From contig SCTB01000110.1 of the NCBI GenBank assembly GCA_004297545.1, positions 1 to 34,796 on the forward strand: a DNA stretch of 34,796 nt. The letters run 5' to 3'. A model generated the notes under the pieces. It searched no databases and was not told the DNA's origin. It saw nothing but the letters and a program-made list of their open reading frames with translations. The translations under genes were made by a program, and so were the position numbers. Below, piece by piece: positions 7,568-16,680 of this stretch; within the stretch, counting starts at the first letter, position 1, and each line of letters opens with the position of its first letter. This stretch comes from Alphaproteobacteria bacterium. GTDB lineage: Bacteria > Pseudomonadota > Alphaproteobacteria > Micavibrionales > UBA2020.

Positions 7568-7609
7568 ATTTATGCACACCCCGGCCAAAATCGCCTTGAC
7601 CTGAGTCAA
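7568..7609 (-). promoter_or_regulatory. FNR-type box and -10 of the 49-residue ORF / DDYMG operon
   Basis: The box TTGACCTGAGTCAA (7596-7609) is followed on the minus strand after 22 bp by ATAAAT (7568-7573); one base on, TAAATT is equally plausible. The inferred start is near 7561, about 29 nt before the first ATG. Confidence 0.75.
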
Positions 7610-7670
7610 ATCCACCCGGAACCTCGATTGCTGGCGGGGTTTTTGCGATAACCGGTTTCGGCTGGACACC

Positions 7671-7745
7671 GGAGACAAGTTAATTCCGGGCATTTGGGGC
7701 TGATTGTCTCCGCAGGCAGATGCGCCGGCCCACCGAAACGGTGGG
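7671..7745. repeat. Two inverted repeats between the CBS gene and the next promoter
   Basis: GGAGACAA (7671-7678) matches TTGTCTCC (7704-7711) around a 25-nt loop. CCCACCG (7729-7735) matches CGGTGGG (7739-7745) around a 3-nt loop. The second is 18 bp after the CBS stop and may end that transcript, though no T-run follows on the minus strand. The 7610-7762 gap holds nothing else visible. Confidence 0.4.
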
Positions 7746-7762
7746 TTTAGGATGTAATTTTT

Positions 7763-8188
7763 CTATATTCCGGCCGCGTGTTTTACGATGCTCGCTATTT
7801 CACCTGCATCCGCTTCCCGCCGGAGGAGCCCGCCAAAGGATAAAATTCCAACGGCTTTGCCCGCCTTGTTTTTGACAACCAGGCGGCTGACCTTGTTCAG
7901 CCTCATTTTTTGCGCCGCATCTTCCAAAAAGTCGTTTTCATTGCAGGCATACACTTGCGAGGTCATGTAATAGCCGACTTTTTCCCGGGTGGGGTCCTTT
8001 CCCGTCGAAACCGCCCTGATGACGATGTCGCGGTCGGTGATGACGCCCAGCAATTCTGCATCCGTTCCTACGGGAAGCATGCCGCAATCATTGCGCTGCA
8101 TTATTTCCGCGGCTTTCTGCAGGCTGGCCTCCGGGCCAATGAATACAGGGTTCTCCGTCATAAGGCTTTTGACTTTGGTGTTTTTCAT
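7763..8188 (-). CDS. Tandem CBS-domain protein
   Basis: 141 residues made almost wholly of two CBS motifs: about 8-60 (MTENPVFIGPEASL ... GVITDRDI) and about 74-125 (MTSQVYACNENDFL ... VGILSFGGLL). Such stand-alone pairs bind adenine nucleotides and act as energy or redox sensors; no partner domain is fused. The ATG has AAGGAG upstream. It starts 33 bp after the 8222 gene and is read from the same FNR-type promoter. A CBS pair in a hypoxia-linked cluster recalls mycobacterial Hrp1, by analogy only. Confidence 0.9.
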   Translation of the reverse strand: MKNTKVKSLMTENPVFIGPEASLQKAAEIMQRNDCGMLPVGTDAELLGVITDRDIVIRAVSTGKDPTREKVGYYMTSQVYACNENDFLEDAAQKMRLNKVSRLVVKNKAGKAVGILSFGGLLRREADAGEIASIVKHAAGI

Positions 8189-8221
8189 GTCGGGACTCCT
8201 TTTTTCAGATAAAGACGATAA

Positions 8222-8596
8222 TTATGCGCCCGGAAAACTGAGGTGACGCTCCTGGTCGCGCGGGCGGCATTCGCCGCTGTCGGAAATCAGGTTCATGTCC
8301 TTGGCCGCGAGATACAGAACATTTGCCGCATCGGCAAGGTCATCGACCGAATACGTCCGCCCCTGGTCGCGAATGGCGGCAACCTGCAGCAGCTGGAGCT
8401 TGAGATAATTCTGCTCGTCACAGTTAAAACCCGGCACCTTGTCGAGACCCGTCGTGACGCGAAACAGCTGCTCCGCATGCGACAGCGGGTTGCCGTCCTG
8501 CGGCACCATGCGCGCCGCGACATTGAAGCAGAACGCGAGCCGCCGCGCCTCCACACCCACATTGCCCTCGTCAAAAAAATCGATTTTGTCCGCCAT
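8222..8596 (-). CDS. Hypothetical protein, 124 residues
   Basis: No family recognised. The protein is soluble and mostly helical, opening MADKIDFFDEGNVGVEARRL, with three cysteines (in LAFCFN, FNCDE and SGECRP). The ATG at 8596 has AAGGAGAG upstream and is preferred to an earlier in-frame start at 8617. It is first in a two-gene unit with the CBS protein and has an FNR-type promoter 51 bp upstream (-10 edge to ATG). The context suggests a role in low-oxygen adaptation; nothing more can be said from sequence. Confidence 0.7.
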   Translation of the reverse strand: MADKIDFFDEGNVGVEARRLAFCFNVAARMVPQDGNPLSHAEQLFRVTTGLDKVPGFNCDEQNYLKLQLLQVAAIRDQGRTYSVDDLADAANVLYLAAKDMNLISDSGECRPRDQERHLSFPGA

Positions 8597-8646
8597 TTTT
8601 TCTCTCCTTGTCCGCATCCTCGCGGTAAGTTGTTGTTTTCAGCCGC

Positions 8647-8688
8647 AGGTTAGCCTGTCAGCGCGGACCCGGGTTTGATTTTGGTCAA
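8647..8688 (-). promoter_or_regulatory. FNR-type box and -10 of the 8222 gene / CBS operon
   Basis: The box TTGATTTTGGTCAA (8675-8688) is followed on the minus strand after 22 bp by TAACCT (8647-8652). The inferred start is near 8640, 44 nt before ATG 8596. Confidence 0.75.
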
Positions 8689-8728
8689 TAAATGGCAATA
8701 AAAACTGCAGGTTTTAAGCGGCGGCGGC

Positions 8729-9106
8729 CTATTTCTGCTTGCCGGCAGGCGCGGCGGGAGGCGCTACGTCCTTCTTGACCGAAGCCATCACACCGCTGGC
8801 AGCGCCGTCCATTTTCTCCTGAATTTCACGAATGCGATGCACCGTGAGCCCGATATGCTCCAGGATTTTTACGGCTGCCTGCTTCTGGGCAGGATCCTCC
8901 AGGGATTCCGTCAGCGCATTCATCTCCTGCGTGAGACGTTTCATGTCTTCCCCGATCGCATTCACGTCGGCCCGGTTCGCGCAGAATTCGCCCGTTTCCT
9001 GCGCTGTCGCGACGCCGTCCTCGGGCTTTGCGCTTTGCGCCCAGACGCCAGCGGGGGACGCCATGAATATTGCCGCCGCGAGACAGTACCCTGCTATTCT
9101 TTTCAT
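8729..9106 (-). CDS. Secreted helical protein of unknown function
   Basis: 125 residues. Residues 1-23 form a Sec signal peptide with likely cleavage after VWA (VWA-QS). The mature part is helical, with heptad-like spacing (about 48-95: IGEDMKRLTQEMNALTESL), then an Ala/Pro/Lys-rich tail. Besides one cysteine in the signal peptide, a single mature cysteine sits in EFCANR. It probably acts in the periplasm. The ATG has AGGAGAATTGAT upstream. An FNR-type promoter lies 46 bp upstream. It is a single-gene unit just downstream of ccoS; a link to oxidase or nitrite reductase function is possible but not shown. Confidence 0.75.
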   Translation of the reverse strand: MKRIAGYCLAAAIFMASPAGVWAQSAKPEDGVATAQETGEFCANRADVNAIGEDMKRLTQEMNALTESLEDPAQKQAAVKILEHIGLTVHRIREIQEKMDGAASGVMASVKKDVAPPAAPAGKQK

Positions 9107-9151
9107 ATCAATTCTCCTGAGTCATGCGGCCTGTTTCGGCCCTATACTTTT

Positions 9152-9193
9152 ATTTAAGCGCGCAGGGGCAAAGAATTCCTTGATAAAAGTCAA
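9152..9193 (-). promoter_or_regulatory. FNR-type box and -10 of the secreted helical protein gene
   Basis: The box TTGATAAAAGTCAA (9180-9193) is followed on the minus strand after 22 bp by TTAAAT (9152-9157). The inferred start is near 9145, 39 nt before the ATG. The box lies 28 bp after the ccoS stop. Confidence 0.8.
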
Positions 9194-9221
9194 GGAATAC
9201 CGGAAATGCCCCCGCGCCTGC

Positions 9222-9371
9222 TCAGGCATCCCCGTCATCATCGAAAAGAATACGGCTGGCAGAGCCTTCCGGATCGTCGAACTGCCCGTCTTTCAGGGCC
9301 CAGAAAAAGCCCCCCAGCCACAGGACGCCCAGCGTCAGCGCGATCGGGATAAGGTAAAGAAGAATATCCAT
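9222..9371 (-). CDS. ccoS: cbb3 oxidase maturation protein CcoS
   Basis: 49 residues. One membrane helix (about 3-25, LLYLIPIALTLGVLWLGGFF) is followed by WALKDGQFDDPEGSASRIL, the hallmark of CcoS, and an acidic tail. CcoS is needed for cofactor insertion into the cbb3 oxidase. Its ATG shares one base with the ccoI stop (TGATG), so translation is coupled. It is last in the operon. Confidence 0.93.
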   Translation of the reverse strand: MDILLYLIPIALTLGVLWLGGFFWALKDGQFDDPEGSASRILFDDDGDA

Positions 9372-11533
9372 CAATCCTCCTTCAGCCGGTTGAACCGCAA
9401 GGCGTTGAAGGTCACGGCCAGCGACGAAGCGGACATCGCGATGGCGGCAATCAGCGGCGTGACATGCCCCGTCATGGCCAGTGGCAGGGCGACGACGTTA
9501 TAGAGCAGCGCCATGGCGAAATTCTGGCGCACCAGTATCCGGCAGAAGGCGGCGGCGCGAAGCGCAAGCGAAACGGATTTGAGCGAGGCGCCCTGAAAAA
9601 CGACGTCGGCGGCGTTCTGCGTGACTTCCATGGCCGTGGACGGCGACATCGAGCATCCCGCCCGCAGCAGGGCCGGCGCATCGTTGATGCCGTCGCCCAC
9701 CATCAGGACCCTGCGGCCCTCGCGGTGGAGGCCGTCGATAATCTCCAGCTTCTGCTTGGGATTGACCTCGGCATGGCATTCGGCAATGCCCAGTATGCCC
9801 GCAACCGTTTCCGCAACTGCCCTGCGGTCGCCGGACAGCATGAGAACACGCAGGCCTTGCCTCTTCAAATCGGCAACAGTCCGAGCGGCATCGGGGCGCA
9901 GCTGGTCAAGGAAGGTGATGCGCTGCGGCGCCGCGCCCCCCCTTGCAATCCAGGTTTCCTGCCTGTCGTCGTCCGGCGCCTGACGGACGCCGCAGAACGG
10001 ACGGGATCCCAGGCGGATAACGTCTCCCTTATACGACGCCGAAATTCCCTCGCCCTTCGCCTCCCTGACATTTTCCAGCGGCAGGAGAGCGCCGGGCCAC
10101 TGCCGCGAAATCGCCAGGCAGAGCGGATGTCGGCTATGGACTGCGAGCGAGGCAGCAAGTTGCGCCATCTCCCCGCCGACGCCCTGCAGGTCGGCCTCGG
10201 CCGCGCCGGTGGTCAGCGTGCCCGTCTTGTCGAAAATTACCGTATCGGTCATGGCGAGGCGCTCGAGGGCATCCGCCGTCTTGACCAGCATGCCGCGGCG
10301 GAACAGCCACTGGCTGGCCAGCACCTGCACGACCGGCACCGCAAGCCCCAGCGCGCAGGGGCAGGTGATGATCAGCACCGTCACGGCAATCATTAGCGCG
10401 GGCTGCCAGGCGAGCCCCATGCCCGCCCACCAGAACAGAAAGGCGCCGAGAGCAAGCAAATGGACCACCGGCGTGTAATAGCGGGATATCCTGTCGGCGA
10501 TGCGCACATAGCGCGCGTTGCTTTGCTCGGCCTTTTCCATCAGCCGGACGATTTCCCCGGCGAGGCTGTCCGCGGGCGACTTGCTGACGGAAACCTGAAG
10601 CGCGCCGCCCAGATTGACCATTCCGGCCAGCGCAGCGTCGCCCGCCGCGAGGCGGCGCGGCAGGGTTTCACCGGTCAGCGCCGAGGCATCGACGCTGACC
10701 TCGCCCGCCGCCACCCGGCCGTCGGCGAATATCCGCTCCCCTTCGGCGACGATCAGCGTCATGCCCGGGCGGATATTTTCGGCGGGGATGCGGTGAGGGC
10801 GGCCGCCGTCAAGTATGGTCGCCGTGCCGCTGTTCAGCGCGAGGATGTTCCGCGCCGCCTCCCGCGCCTGGCCGCGGGACTGGCGGTCCAGGTATCTTCC
10901 GGCGAGAAGCAGGAACAGCAGCATGACAGCCGCGTCGAAATACACGTAAGCGCCGTGCGCCGCCGTTTCATAAAGGCTCATGGACGTCGCCAGGATGACG
11001 CCGACCGAAATCGGCACATCCATATTCGTACGGAAATGCCGCAGCGCCTTCCAGGCCGAGTAAAAAAACGGCCTGCCGGAATAGACGATCGCCGGCAGCG
11101 CAATCAGCGCGCAAATCCAGTGAAACAGGTCCTGCGTCGCCGCCCCCATCGTGTCGCGACTGGTGAACCACAAGGCAAGGGAGAACACCATGATGTTGCC
11201 GGACGCAAAGCCCGCAATCGCCATGCAGCGCAGCAGGAATTTTTCTTCCTGGCTGTCATCTTCCTTCTCCGCAACCGGCGAAAGCCGGAAGCCCAGTTGC
11301 TCCACGTCGCGGATCAGCCGGTTTCCCCGCGCGTCATCCCCGCTCCAGACGAGGGTAAGGTGCCGCCGCGTCATATTGACGCGCGCTTCCACGCCGTCCC
11401 GCGCGTTGAGTTCGCGCTCGATCTTCATCGCGCAGCCGGCGCAGCTGATGCCCTCGACGGCCAGCTGGAGGCGGCGCTTTCCGTCCTCCCGCATGCCCAC
11501 CAGTCCGGTGTAATCTGTAACAGCCGTTTCCAT
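9371..11533 (-). CDS. ccoI: Copper-transporting P1B-type ATPase of cbb3 assembly (CcoI/FixI)
   Basis: Supplies copper for the CuB centre of cbb3 oxidase. It has 720 residues from ATG 11533. An N-terminal heavy-metal domain carries C-A-G-C (Cys31, Cys34), followed by the membrane helices. The metal-site CPC motif is at 391-393, the phosphorylated aspartate is Asp435 (DKTGT), and GDGINDAP lies near the C-terminus. TGET at 287-290 is the actuator loop. The start is chosen because only one base separates it from the ccoH stop; earlier in-frame codons up to 11650 overlap ccoH. It is coupled to ccoS at its 3' end. Confidence 0.95.
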   Translation of the reverse strand: METAVTDYTGLVGMREDGKRRLQLAVEGISCAGCAMKIERELNARDGVEARVNMTRRHLTLVWSGDDARGNRLIRDVEQLGFRLSPVAEKEDDSQEEKFLLRCMAIAGFASGNIMVFSLALWFTSRDTMGAATQDLFHWICALIALPAIVYSGRPFFYSAWKALRHFRTNMDVPISVGVILATSMSLYETAAHGAYVYFDAAVMLLFLLLAGRYLDRQSRGQAREAARNILALNSGTATILDGGRPHRIPAENIRPGMTLIVAEGERIFADGRVAAGEVSVDASALTGETLPRRLAAGDAALAGMVNLGGALQVSVSKSPADSLAGEIVRLMEKAEQSNARYVRIADRISRYYTPVVHLLALGAFLFWWAGMGLAWQPALMIAVTVLIITCPCALGLAVPVVQVLASQWLFRRGMLVKTADALERLAMTDTVIFDKTGTLTTGAAEADLQGVGGEMAQLAASLAVHSRHPLCLAISRQWPGALLPLENVREAKGEGISASYKGDVIRLGSRPFCGVRQAPDDDRQETWIARGGAAPQRITFLDQLRPDAARTVADLKRQGLRVLMLSGDRRAVAETVAGILGIAECHAEVNPKQKLEIIDGLHREGRRVLMVGDGINDAPALLRAGCSMSPSTAMEVTQNAADVVFQGASLKSVSLALRAAAFCRILVRQNFAMALLYNVVALPLAMTGHVTPLIAAIAMSASSLAVTFNALRFNRLKED

Positions 11534-11534
11534 C

Positions 11535-12011
11535 CTAGAACGAAACCTTTCTCGAAGCCTGATAGGACTTTCCGCCGCTCTCCGCCCGCACCCGCAATTC
11601 CCACAAACCGCGCGCGGGAAGCCCGGTCTCGGCCGTAAAGACGCCGTCACCCGACGGCTTCATATCCAGCTGCACGTCCATCCCGCTTTTTACGGGACGG
11701 ACAAACCAGACGGCCACCCGGGCATTCGTCACCGGCTTTCCCGCCGCATCCTTCAGGGAAAACTTCACCTGCGCGGCGCCTGTGGCGGTATAAGACGTAG
11801 TTATGGAGGACGTCCAGCCCAGCTGCGCCTGCTGCTCGGAGCTCGCAATGATGTCGTTGTATTTGAGCCCCTTGTCATAGGCCTTTTCGGTGACAACGCC
11901 GGGATAGCTGTCATGCGCGATATGAAGGAACCACGCGTAGAGCGCCGCCTGCGCCGCAAAGAACAGCACGATATACCAGGGTATGAAACGATCCGATGCC
12001 CTCGCCGTCAT
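11535..12011 (-). CDS. ccoH: cbb3 oxidase assembly protein CcoH/FixH
   Basis: 158 residues: one N-terminal membrane helix (about 10-30, PWYIVLFFAAQAALYAWF), then a periplasmic beta-rich FixH domain ending GLWELRVRAESGGKSYQASR. It associates with the CcoN-CcoP complex during assembly. The start overlaps the ccoG stop by 4 bases (ATGA). Confidence 0.92.
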   Translation of the reverse strand: MTARASDRFIPWYIVLFFAAQAALYAWFLHIAHDSYPGVVTEKAYDKGLKYNDIIASSEQQAQLGWTSSITTSYTATGAAQVKFSLKDAAGKPVTNARVAVWFVRPVKSGMDVQLDMKPSGDGVFTAETGLPARGLWELRVRAESGGKSYQASRKVSF

Positions 12012-13438
12012 TGTTCCTCCCCGCTCACGAATATCGTCCGCGCGTCCGCCGCGAGACTTCCGTCGTTTTCATGCACGTTCATGATGACAGGCTTGCGCGT
12101 ATCAGCCTGTTTGTCGGCCACGACCATGACTCGATATTGCGCGACCTCGCCGCCCAGAACCTCAAGGTTGGAAACCGACAGCGGCCGGACGGACTGGAAG
12201 GCGATTTCCCGGACATCCATCCCCTCGACCGAAAACGTGAAGTGCCGGACATCGTGGGTTTTATTGAGAATTTTCACGGTATAGGTGTTGCGGATGCTGC
12301 CGTCGCTCAGCTTGACGTAGAGCGGATTGCGGTTCTGCATGACATGCAATTCCACTTCCGCGCGCGTGAAAAGCGCGTAGACCATCAGGCCCGCGACCGC
12401 CGCCATAACCGCTGAATAATAATAGGTTCGCGGACGCAGGATGCGCAAACTGTCGCGAAACGCCGTGCCGGACTTTTTAGCTTCGAGCCGCGCCTCGTAA
12501 TTCCGCTGCGTGTCATAACGGATCAGCCCCCGCGGCAGATCCATACGGTCCATGACGTCGTTGCAGGCGTCGACGCAGAGGCCGCAGGCGATGCATTCCA
12601 TCTGCAGCCCTTCGCGGATATCGATGCCCATCGGGCAGACGATGACGCATTGCGTGCAGTCGATGCAGTGGCCGCGCCCTTCCCAGGGCTCGCCTTTCTT
12701 ATGCTTGGCGCGAGGCTCCCCGCGCTCGCGGTCATAGCCGATGATCAACGTGTCCTTGTCGAACATCGCCGACTGGAAGCGGGCATAGGGGCACATGTAT
12801 TTGCACACCTGCTCCCGCGCGAAGCCGGCCATAACGTATGTCGAAAGCGTGAGGCCAAGTATCCAGCTGCCGATCGCCCAAGGCACATCGAAATGCCGGA
12901 TATGGTCGGCAAGCGCCGGCGCATCGTTGAAATAAAACACCCATGCCCCACCCGTGCAGAGGCCGATGACCAGCCAGACGACGTGTGTCACGGACTTTTT
13001 CCAAATCCGCTGAAAAGAAAGCCCTTGCTTGTCGAGTTTCATGCGGGCATTGCGGTCGCCTTGAATCTTTTCCTCGACCCAAATGAATAGGTCCGTCCAC
13101 ACTGTCTGCGGGCAGGCGTAACCGCACCACACGCGGCCTAGCAGGCTGGTGGCGAAGAACAGCCCGACGGCCGCCAGGATAAGAAGGCCGGCGATGAAAT
13201 AGACTTCGTCGGGCCAGATTTCTATGCCGAAGAAATAGGCGCGCCTTGCCGGCATATCGATGAGAACGGCTTGTCCCGGAAGATCCGGCCCCCTGTCCCA
13301 CCGGAGCCAGGGCACACCGTAATAGATGCCCAGCAGCAGGGAGATGGCGATCCATTTCAGGCGGCGATAGTGTCCCTTGACGGACCGCGGATAGATGCGC
13401 GCCTGCTTTTCGAAATATGTGATGTTCTCATCCAGCAT
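12008..13438 (-). CDS. ccoG: Ferredoxin-like membrane protein CcoG/FixG
   Basis: 476 residues. Membrane helices in the N-terminal half include the segment WCGYACPQTVWTDLF. Two 4Fe-4S motifs follow near 215-245: C-x2-C-x2-C-x3-CP in HCIDCTQCVIVCPMG, and CIACGLCVDACND. A periplasmic immunoglobulin-like C-terminal domain follows a last helix near 340. The family is linked to copper reduction during cbb3 assembly. It begins 6 bp after the ccoP stop and overlaps ccoH by 4. Confidence 0.94.
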   Translation of the reverse strand: MLDENITYFEKQARIYPRSVKGHYRRLKWIAISLLLGIYYGVPWLRWDRGPDLPGQAVLIDMPARRAYFFGIEIWPDEVYFIAGLLILAAVGLFFATSLLGRVWCGYACPQTVWTDLFIWVEEKIQGDRNARMKLDKQGLSFQRIWKKSVTHVVWLVIGLCTGGAWVFYFNDAPALADHIRHFDVPWAIGSWILGLTLSTYVMAGFAREQVCKYMCPYARFQSAMFDKDTLIIGYDRERGEPRAKHKKGEPWEGRGHCIDCTQCVIVCPMGIDIREGLQMECIACGLCVDACNDVMDRMDLPRGLIRYDTQRNYEARLEAKKSGTAFRDSLRILRPRTYYYSAVMAAVAGLMVYALFTRAEVELHVMQNRNPLYVKLSDGSIRNTYTVKILNKTHDVRHFTFSVEGMDVREIAFQSVRPLSVSNLEVLGGEVAQYRVMVVADKQADTRKPVIMNVHENDGSLAADARTIFVSGEEQ

Positions 13439-13444
13439 CCCATG

Positions 13445-14332
13445 TTACTTTCCGCCGCCCAGCGAATGCACGTAGATCGACAGCATCTTGATCGTATCGT
13501 CGTCGAGGCGATGCTCCCAGGTCGGCATGACGCCCAGATGCGCGTTGGTGATCGTATTGTGAATGGAATCCTCGTCGCCGCCCCAGAGCCAGATTTCATC
13601 GTTCAGCCGCGGCGCGCCGACCTCGGCATTCCCCTCGCCGGCTTTGCCGTGGCAGGACGAGCAGTTGGTAGCGAAGATCTCTCGCCCGTGCTTGTAGGCG
13701 TCCGTCTCCTCCGCCATTTCCTTCTTGTGAAGCTCCTTCACATATTTGGTCACATCCTCGATCTGCTCGCGCTTGAGCAGCCCGTCGCGCCCGAAGGCGG
13801 GCATCTGCGTGCCGCGCTGGCTCTCATGGCCGGAATTGACCCCGACGCGGATCGTCTTGTAAATATCGTCCAGCCTTCCGCCCCAGAGCCAGTCGTCGTC
13901 GTTCAGGTTCGGATAGCCCTTCGCGCGGCCCTGCGCCCCCGTGCCATGGCAGGCGGCGCAATTTTCCTTGAAGGCGACCGCCCCGCCGGCAAGGGCAAAT
14001 TCATACAGCTCGGGAGAATGGCGGATGTCCTCCAGCGACAGGCCCTTCATCTTGTCGAGATAGGCCGCCCTGCGTTGAGTGATTTCCTGCTGCGATTGCA
14101 GCAGCTGCTTGTGCTGCGTCCAGCCGTAGCTTCCTGGCGTGTGTCCCTGCAGCGTGGGCCAGGCGGGGTAAACCACCCAGTACCAGACCGACCAGACGAT
14201 TGTGACGAGAAAAATCCACAGCCACCAGCGCGGCGTCGGATTGTTCAGCTCTTTCAAACCGTCCCATTCGTGGCCGGTCGTTTCCACGCCTGAGAGGCTG
14301 TCTTTCTCCGGCGGCTTTTGGATCCCCGACAT
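13445..14332 (-). CDS. ccoP: cbb3 cytochrome oxidase subunit III, dihaem cytochrome c CcoP
   Basis: 295 residues. A membrane anchor at about 36-56 (WWLWIFLVTIVWSVWYWVVY) is followed by two periplasmic cytochrome c domains with haem sites at Cys125-Cys128-His129 (CAACHG) and Cys224-Cys227-His228 (CSSCHG). It passes electrons to CcoO. The ATG shares one base with the ccoQ stop (TAATG). Confidence 0.96.
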   Translation of the reverse strand: MSGIQKPPEKDSLSGVETTGHEWDGLKELNNPTPRWWLWIFLVTIVWSVWYWVVYPAWPTLQGHTPGSYGWTQHKQLLQSQQEITQRRAAYLDKMKGLSLEDIRHSPELYEFALAGGAVAFKENCAACHGTGAQGRAKGYPNLNDDDWLWGGRLDDIYKTIRVGVNSGHESQRGTQMPAFGRDGLLKREQIEDVTKYVKELHKKEMAEETDAYKHGREIFATNCSSCHGKAGEGNAEVGAPRLNDEIWLWGGDEDSIHNTITNAHLGVMPTWEHRLDDDTIKMLSIYVHSLGGGK

Positions 14333-14481
14333 TATTCAGCCTCCTCAAACGGTATGCGCGCGTGCTCTTCAAGCCTGGCCTTGCGCGACGGGCGCATGAC
14401 GTCCGCGACAATCCACAGAAAACCCGCGAAGAAACCTAACAGCGCGATGCTGGAGGCATGGGTGACGATGAAATCCGTCAT
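14332..14481 (-). CDS. ccoQ: cbb3 oxidase small subunit CcoQ/FixQ
   Basis: 49 residues, [20 protein letters not shown] at the start, one membrane helix (about 10-28), then a basic and acidic tail. Size and position between ccoO and ccoP identify it. The ATG overlaps the ccoO stop (ATGA), and its own stop overlaps the ccoP start. Confidence 0.93.
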   Translation of the reverse strand: MTDFIVTHASSIALLGFFAGFLWIVADVMRPSRKARLEEHARIPFEEAE

Positions 14482-15233
14482 TTCGGGGCCTCCTTCGCCG
14501 GTGCGGGCGCATCATTGAGATCGGGGTTGTAGTTCTTGATGTCGGCAAATGTGCCAAGCGCCTGGAGATAGGCGACGAGCGCGTCCATTTCGGATACCAT
14601 TTCGCTGCCGCCGTCGAAGTTGCGGACGTTCACCTTTCCGCCATAGCGCGCCGTCAGCCCGGAGGCGTCGACCCCGGGGTCGGCCTGCGTGATGGCGTCC
14701 TTATAAGCGTTCACGATCATCTCCTCGGTGTAGGGAACGCCGACGGTCCTGAGGGCTTTCAGGTTTTCCTTTATCCTGGTCAGGTCGACGCCCTGCCGTT
14801 TCAGGAAGCTGTAGGACGGCATGATGGAGCTGGGAACCATTTCGCGCGGCGCCGACAGGTGCGCGACATGCCAGTCGTCCGAATACTTGCCGCCCACCCT
14901 GGCGAGATCGGGCCCGGTGCGCTTGGACCCCCAGAGAAACGGGTGGTCGTACATGCTCTCGGCCGCCAGCGAATAATGCCCGTAACGCTCCACTTCGTCG
15001 CGCAAAGGGCGTATCTGCTGGCTGTGGCAGACGGAGCAATTCTCCCGGATATAGATATTCTGCCCCGCAAGCTCGAGCGGCGTGTAAGGCCGCATGCCTT
15101 TTACTTTTTCAATGGTGGTTTCGATGCGGAACAAGGGCACCGCCTCGACCAGCCCGCCGACCGCCACGACGATGACGATGAAGACCAGCATCAGGATGGA
15201 GTTCTTTTCGAGGACTTTATGTTTTTCCAGCAT
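14478..15233 (-). CDS. ccoO: cbb3 cytochrome oxidase subunit II, monohaem cytochrome c CcoO
   Basis: 251 residues. An N-terminal membrane helix (about 11-33) is followed by a periplasmic cytochrome c domain with its haem motif at Cys66-Cys69-His70 (CSVCHS). The sequence [16 protein letters not shown] after the motif is typical of CcoO/FixO. It starts 9 bp after ccoN. Confidence 0.96.
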   Translation of the reverse strand: MLEKHKVLEKNSILMLVFIVIVVAVGGLVEAVPLFRIETTIEKVKGMRPYTPLELAGQNIYIRENCSVCHSQQIRPLRDEVERYGHYSLAAESMYDHPFLWGSKRTGPDLARVGGKYSDDWHVAHLSAPREMVPSSIMPSYSFLKRQGVDLTRIKENLKALRTVGVPYTEEMIVNAYKDAITQADPGVDASGLTARYGGKVNVRNFDGGSEMVSEMDALVAYLQALGTFADIKNYNPDLNDAPAPAKEAPK

Positions 15234-15242
15234 GTCCAGCCC

Positions 15243-16670
15243 CTATGCCGCCTGCGACTGCAGCATGGGAACGGCGTTCCCGGCTATCGTCCGGCGGATG
15301 TTATAGACCATCACGAGCGCGCCGCTGAGGTAGATAACCCCGGCCAGCGCCCGAATGACGTAATAGACATGCATGGCTTCCACGGTTTCCGAGAAGGAAT
15401 ACTGGAGGAAGCCCATGCTGTCATAGGTGCGCCACATCAGGCCCTGCATGATGCCCGCCACCCACATCGAGGTGATATAGAGCACGATTCCGAGCGTCGC
15501 GACCCAGAGGTGCACGCTGATAAGCCTGGTGGAATACATTTCCATTTTTCCCCACAGCACCGGCACAAGATAGTAAATGGCGCCAAAGCTGATGAAAGCA
15601 ACCCAGCCCAGCGCGCCCGCATGCACGTGACCGATGGTCCAGTCGGTGAAGTGGCTGAGCGAGTTGACTTCCTTGATGGACATAAGTGGTCCCTCGAAGG
15701 TGCTCATGCCGTAGAAGGCCAGCGCCACGATCATGAACTGCAATACAGGATCTTCGCGCAGCTTGTGCCAGGCGCCCGAGAGAGTCATCATGCCGTTGAT
15801 CATCCCGCCCCAGCTTGGCATCCAGAGCATGATGGAAAAGGTCATGCCCAGCGTCTGCGCCCAGTCCGGCAGCGCCGAATACAGCAGGTGGTGCGGGCCG
15901 GCCCAGATATAGATGAAGATCAGCGACCAGAAATGCAGGATGGACAGGCGGTAGGAATAGACCGGGCGCCCCGCGCGCTTCGGGATGAAGTAGTACATGA
16001 TCCCAAGGAAGCCCGCCGTCAGGAAGAAGCCGACCGCGTTATGGCCGTACCACCACTGTATCATCGCGCTTTGCACGCCGCCCCAGACGGAATAGCTTTT
16101 GGCGCCCAGGAGACTGACGGGAACGGCCAGGTTGTTGAACAGGTGAAGGATGGCGATGGTGACGATGAAGCTGAGATAGAACCAGTTCGCGACGTAAATG
16201 TGAGGTTCCTTGCGATTCTTCAGCGTCATCAGGAAGACCACCAGGTAACAGACCCAGACAGCCGTCAGCCACAAGTCGGCATACCATTCCGGCTCCGCAT
16301 ATTCCTTGCTCTGGTTGATCCCGAGCAGGTACCCGACCGCCGCAATGACGATGAACGCCTGGTATCCCCAGAAGGTGAAGAACGCCATCCTGTCTCCCCA
16401 GAGTCTTGTCTGGCAGGTTCGCTGGACGACAAAATAACTGGTCCCCAGCAATACGTTGCCGCCGAAAGCGAAAATCACGGCGGAAGTATGCAGCGGCCTG
16501 AGGCGCCCGAACGTCAGGTAAGGCTCGAAATTCAGGTCCGGAAATGCCATCTGCAGCGCAATCAGCACGCCGGCTGTAAAGCCCGCAATGGCCCAGAAGA
16601 CGGAGGCAATGGTGAACAGCCGCACAATCTGGTCATTGTACTGAGGCCTGGCAGATACTGATGCAGTCAT
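15243..16670 (-). CDS. ccoN: cbb3 cytochrome oxidase catalytic subunit I CcoN
   Basis: Haem-copper oxidase subunit reducing oxygen at very low concentrations, 475 residues with about 12 membrane helices. Ligand motifs: [10 protein letters not shown] (low-spin haem b), [15 protein letters not shown] (CuB), [10 protein letters not shown] (two CuB histidines), and the [15 protein letters not shown] segment (haems b3 and b). The tyrosine in [14 protein letters not shown] matches the cross-linked tyrosine of the cbb3 class. ATG 16670 is chosen over an earlier in-frame start at 16748, which would overlap ldhA; AAGGAAACC precedes it. Only 10 bp separate it from the ldhA stop. Confidence 0.97.
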   Translation of the reverse strand: MTASVSARPQYNDQIVRLFTIASVFWAIAGFTAGVLIALQMAFPDLNFEPYLTFGRLRPLHTSAVIFAFGGNVLLGTSYFVVQRTCQTRLWGDRMAFFTFWGYQAFIVIAAVGYLLGINQSKEYAEPEWYADLWLTAVWVCYLVVFLMTLKNRKEPHIYVANWFYLSFIVTIAILHLFNNLAVPVSLLGAKSYSVWGGVQSAMIQWWYGHNAVGFFLTAGFLGIMYYFIPKRAGRPVYSYRLSILHFWSLIFIYIWAGPHHLLYSALPDWAQTLGMTFSIMLWMPSWGGMINGMMTLSGAWHKLREDPVLQFMIVALAFYGMSTFEGPLMSIKEVNSLSHFTDWTIGHVHAGALGWVAFISFGAIYYLVPVLWGKMEMYSTRLISVHLWVATLGIVLYITSMWVAGIMQGLMWRTYDSMGFLQYSFSETVEAMHVYYVIRALAGVIYLSGALVMVYNIRRTIAGNAVPMLQSQAA

Positions 16671-16680
16671 TGAGGTTTCC

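Noticed and set aside
14859-16661. A 600-codon open frame on the plus strand opposite ccoO and ccoN
   Set aside because: It is antisense to clear cbb3 subunits, is rich in His/Arg/Asp as expected of a shadow in GC-rich DNA, and has no recognisable domain.
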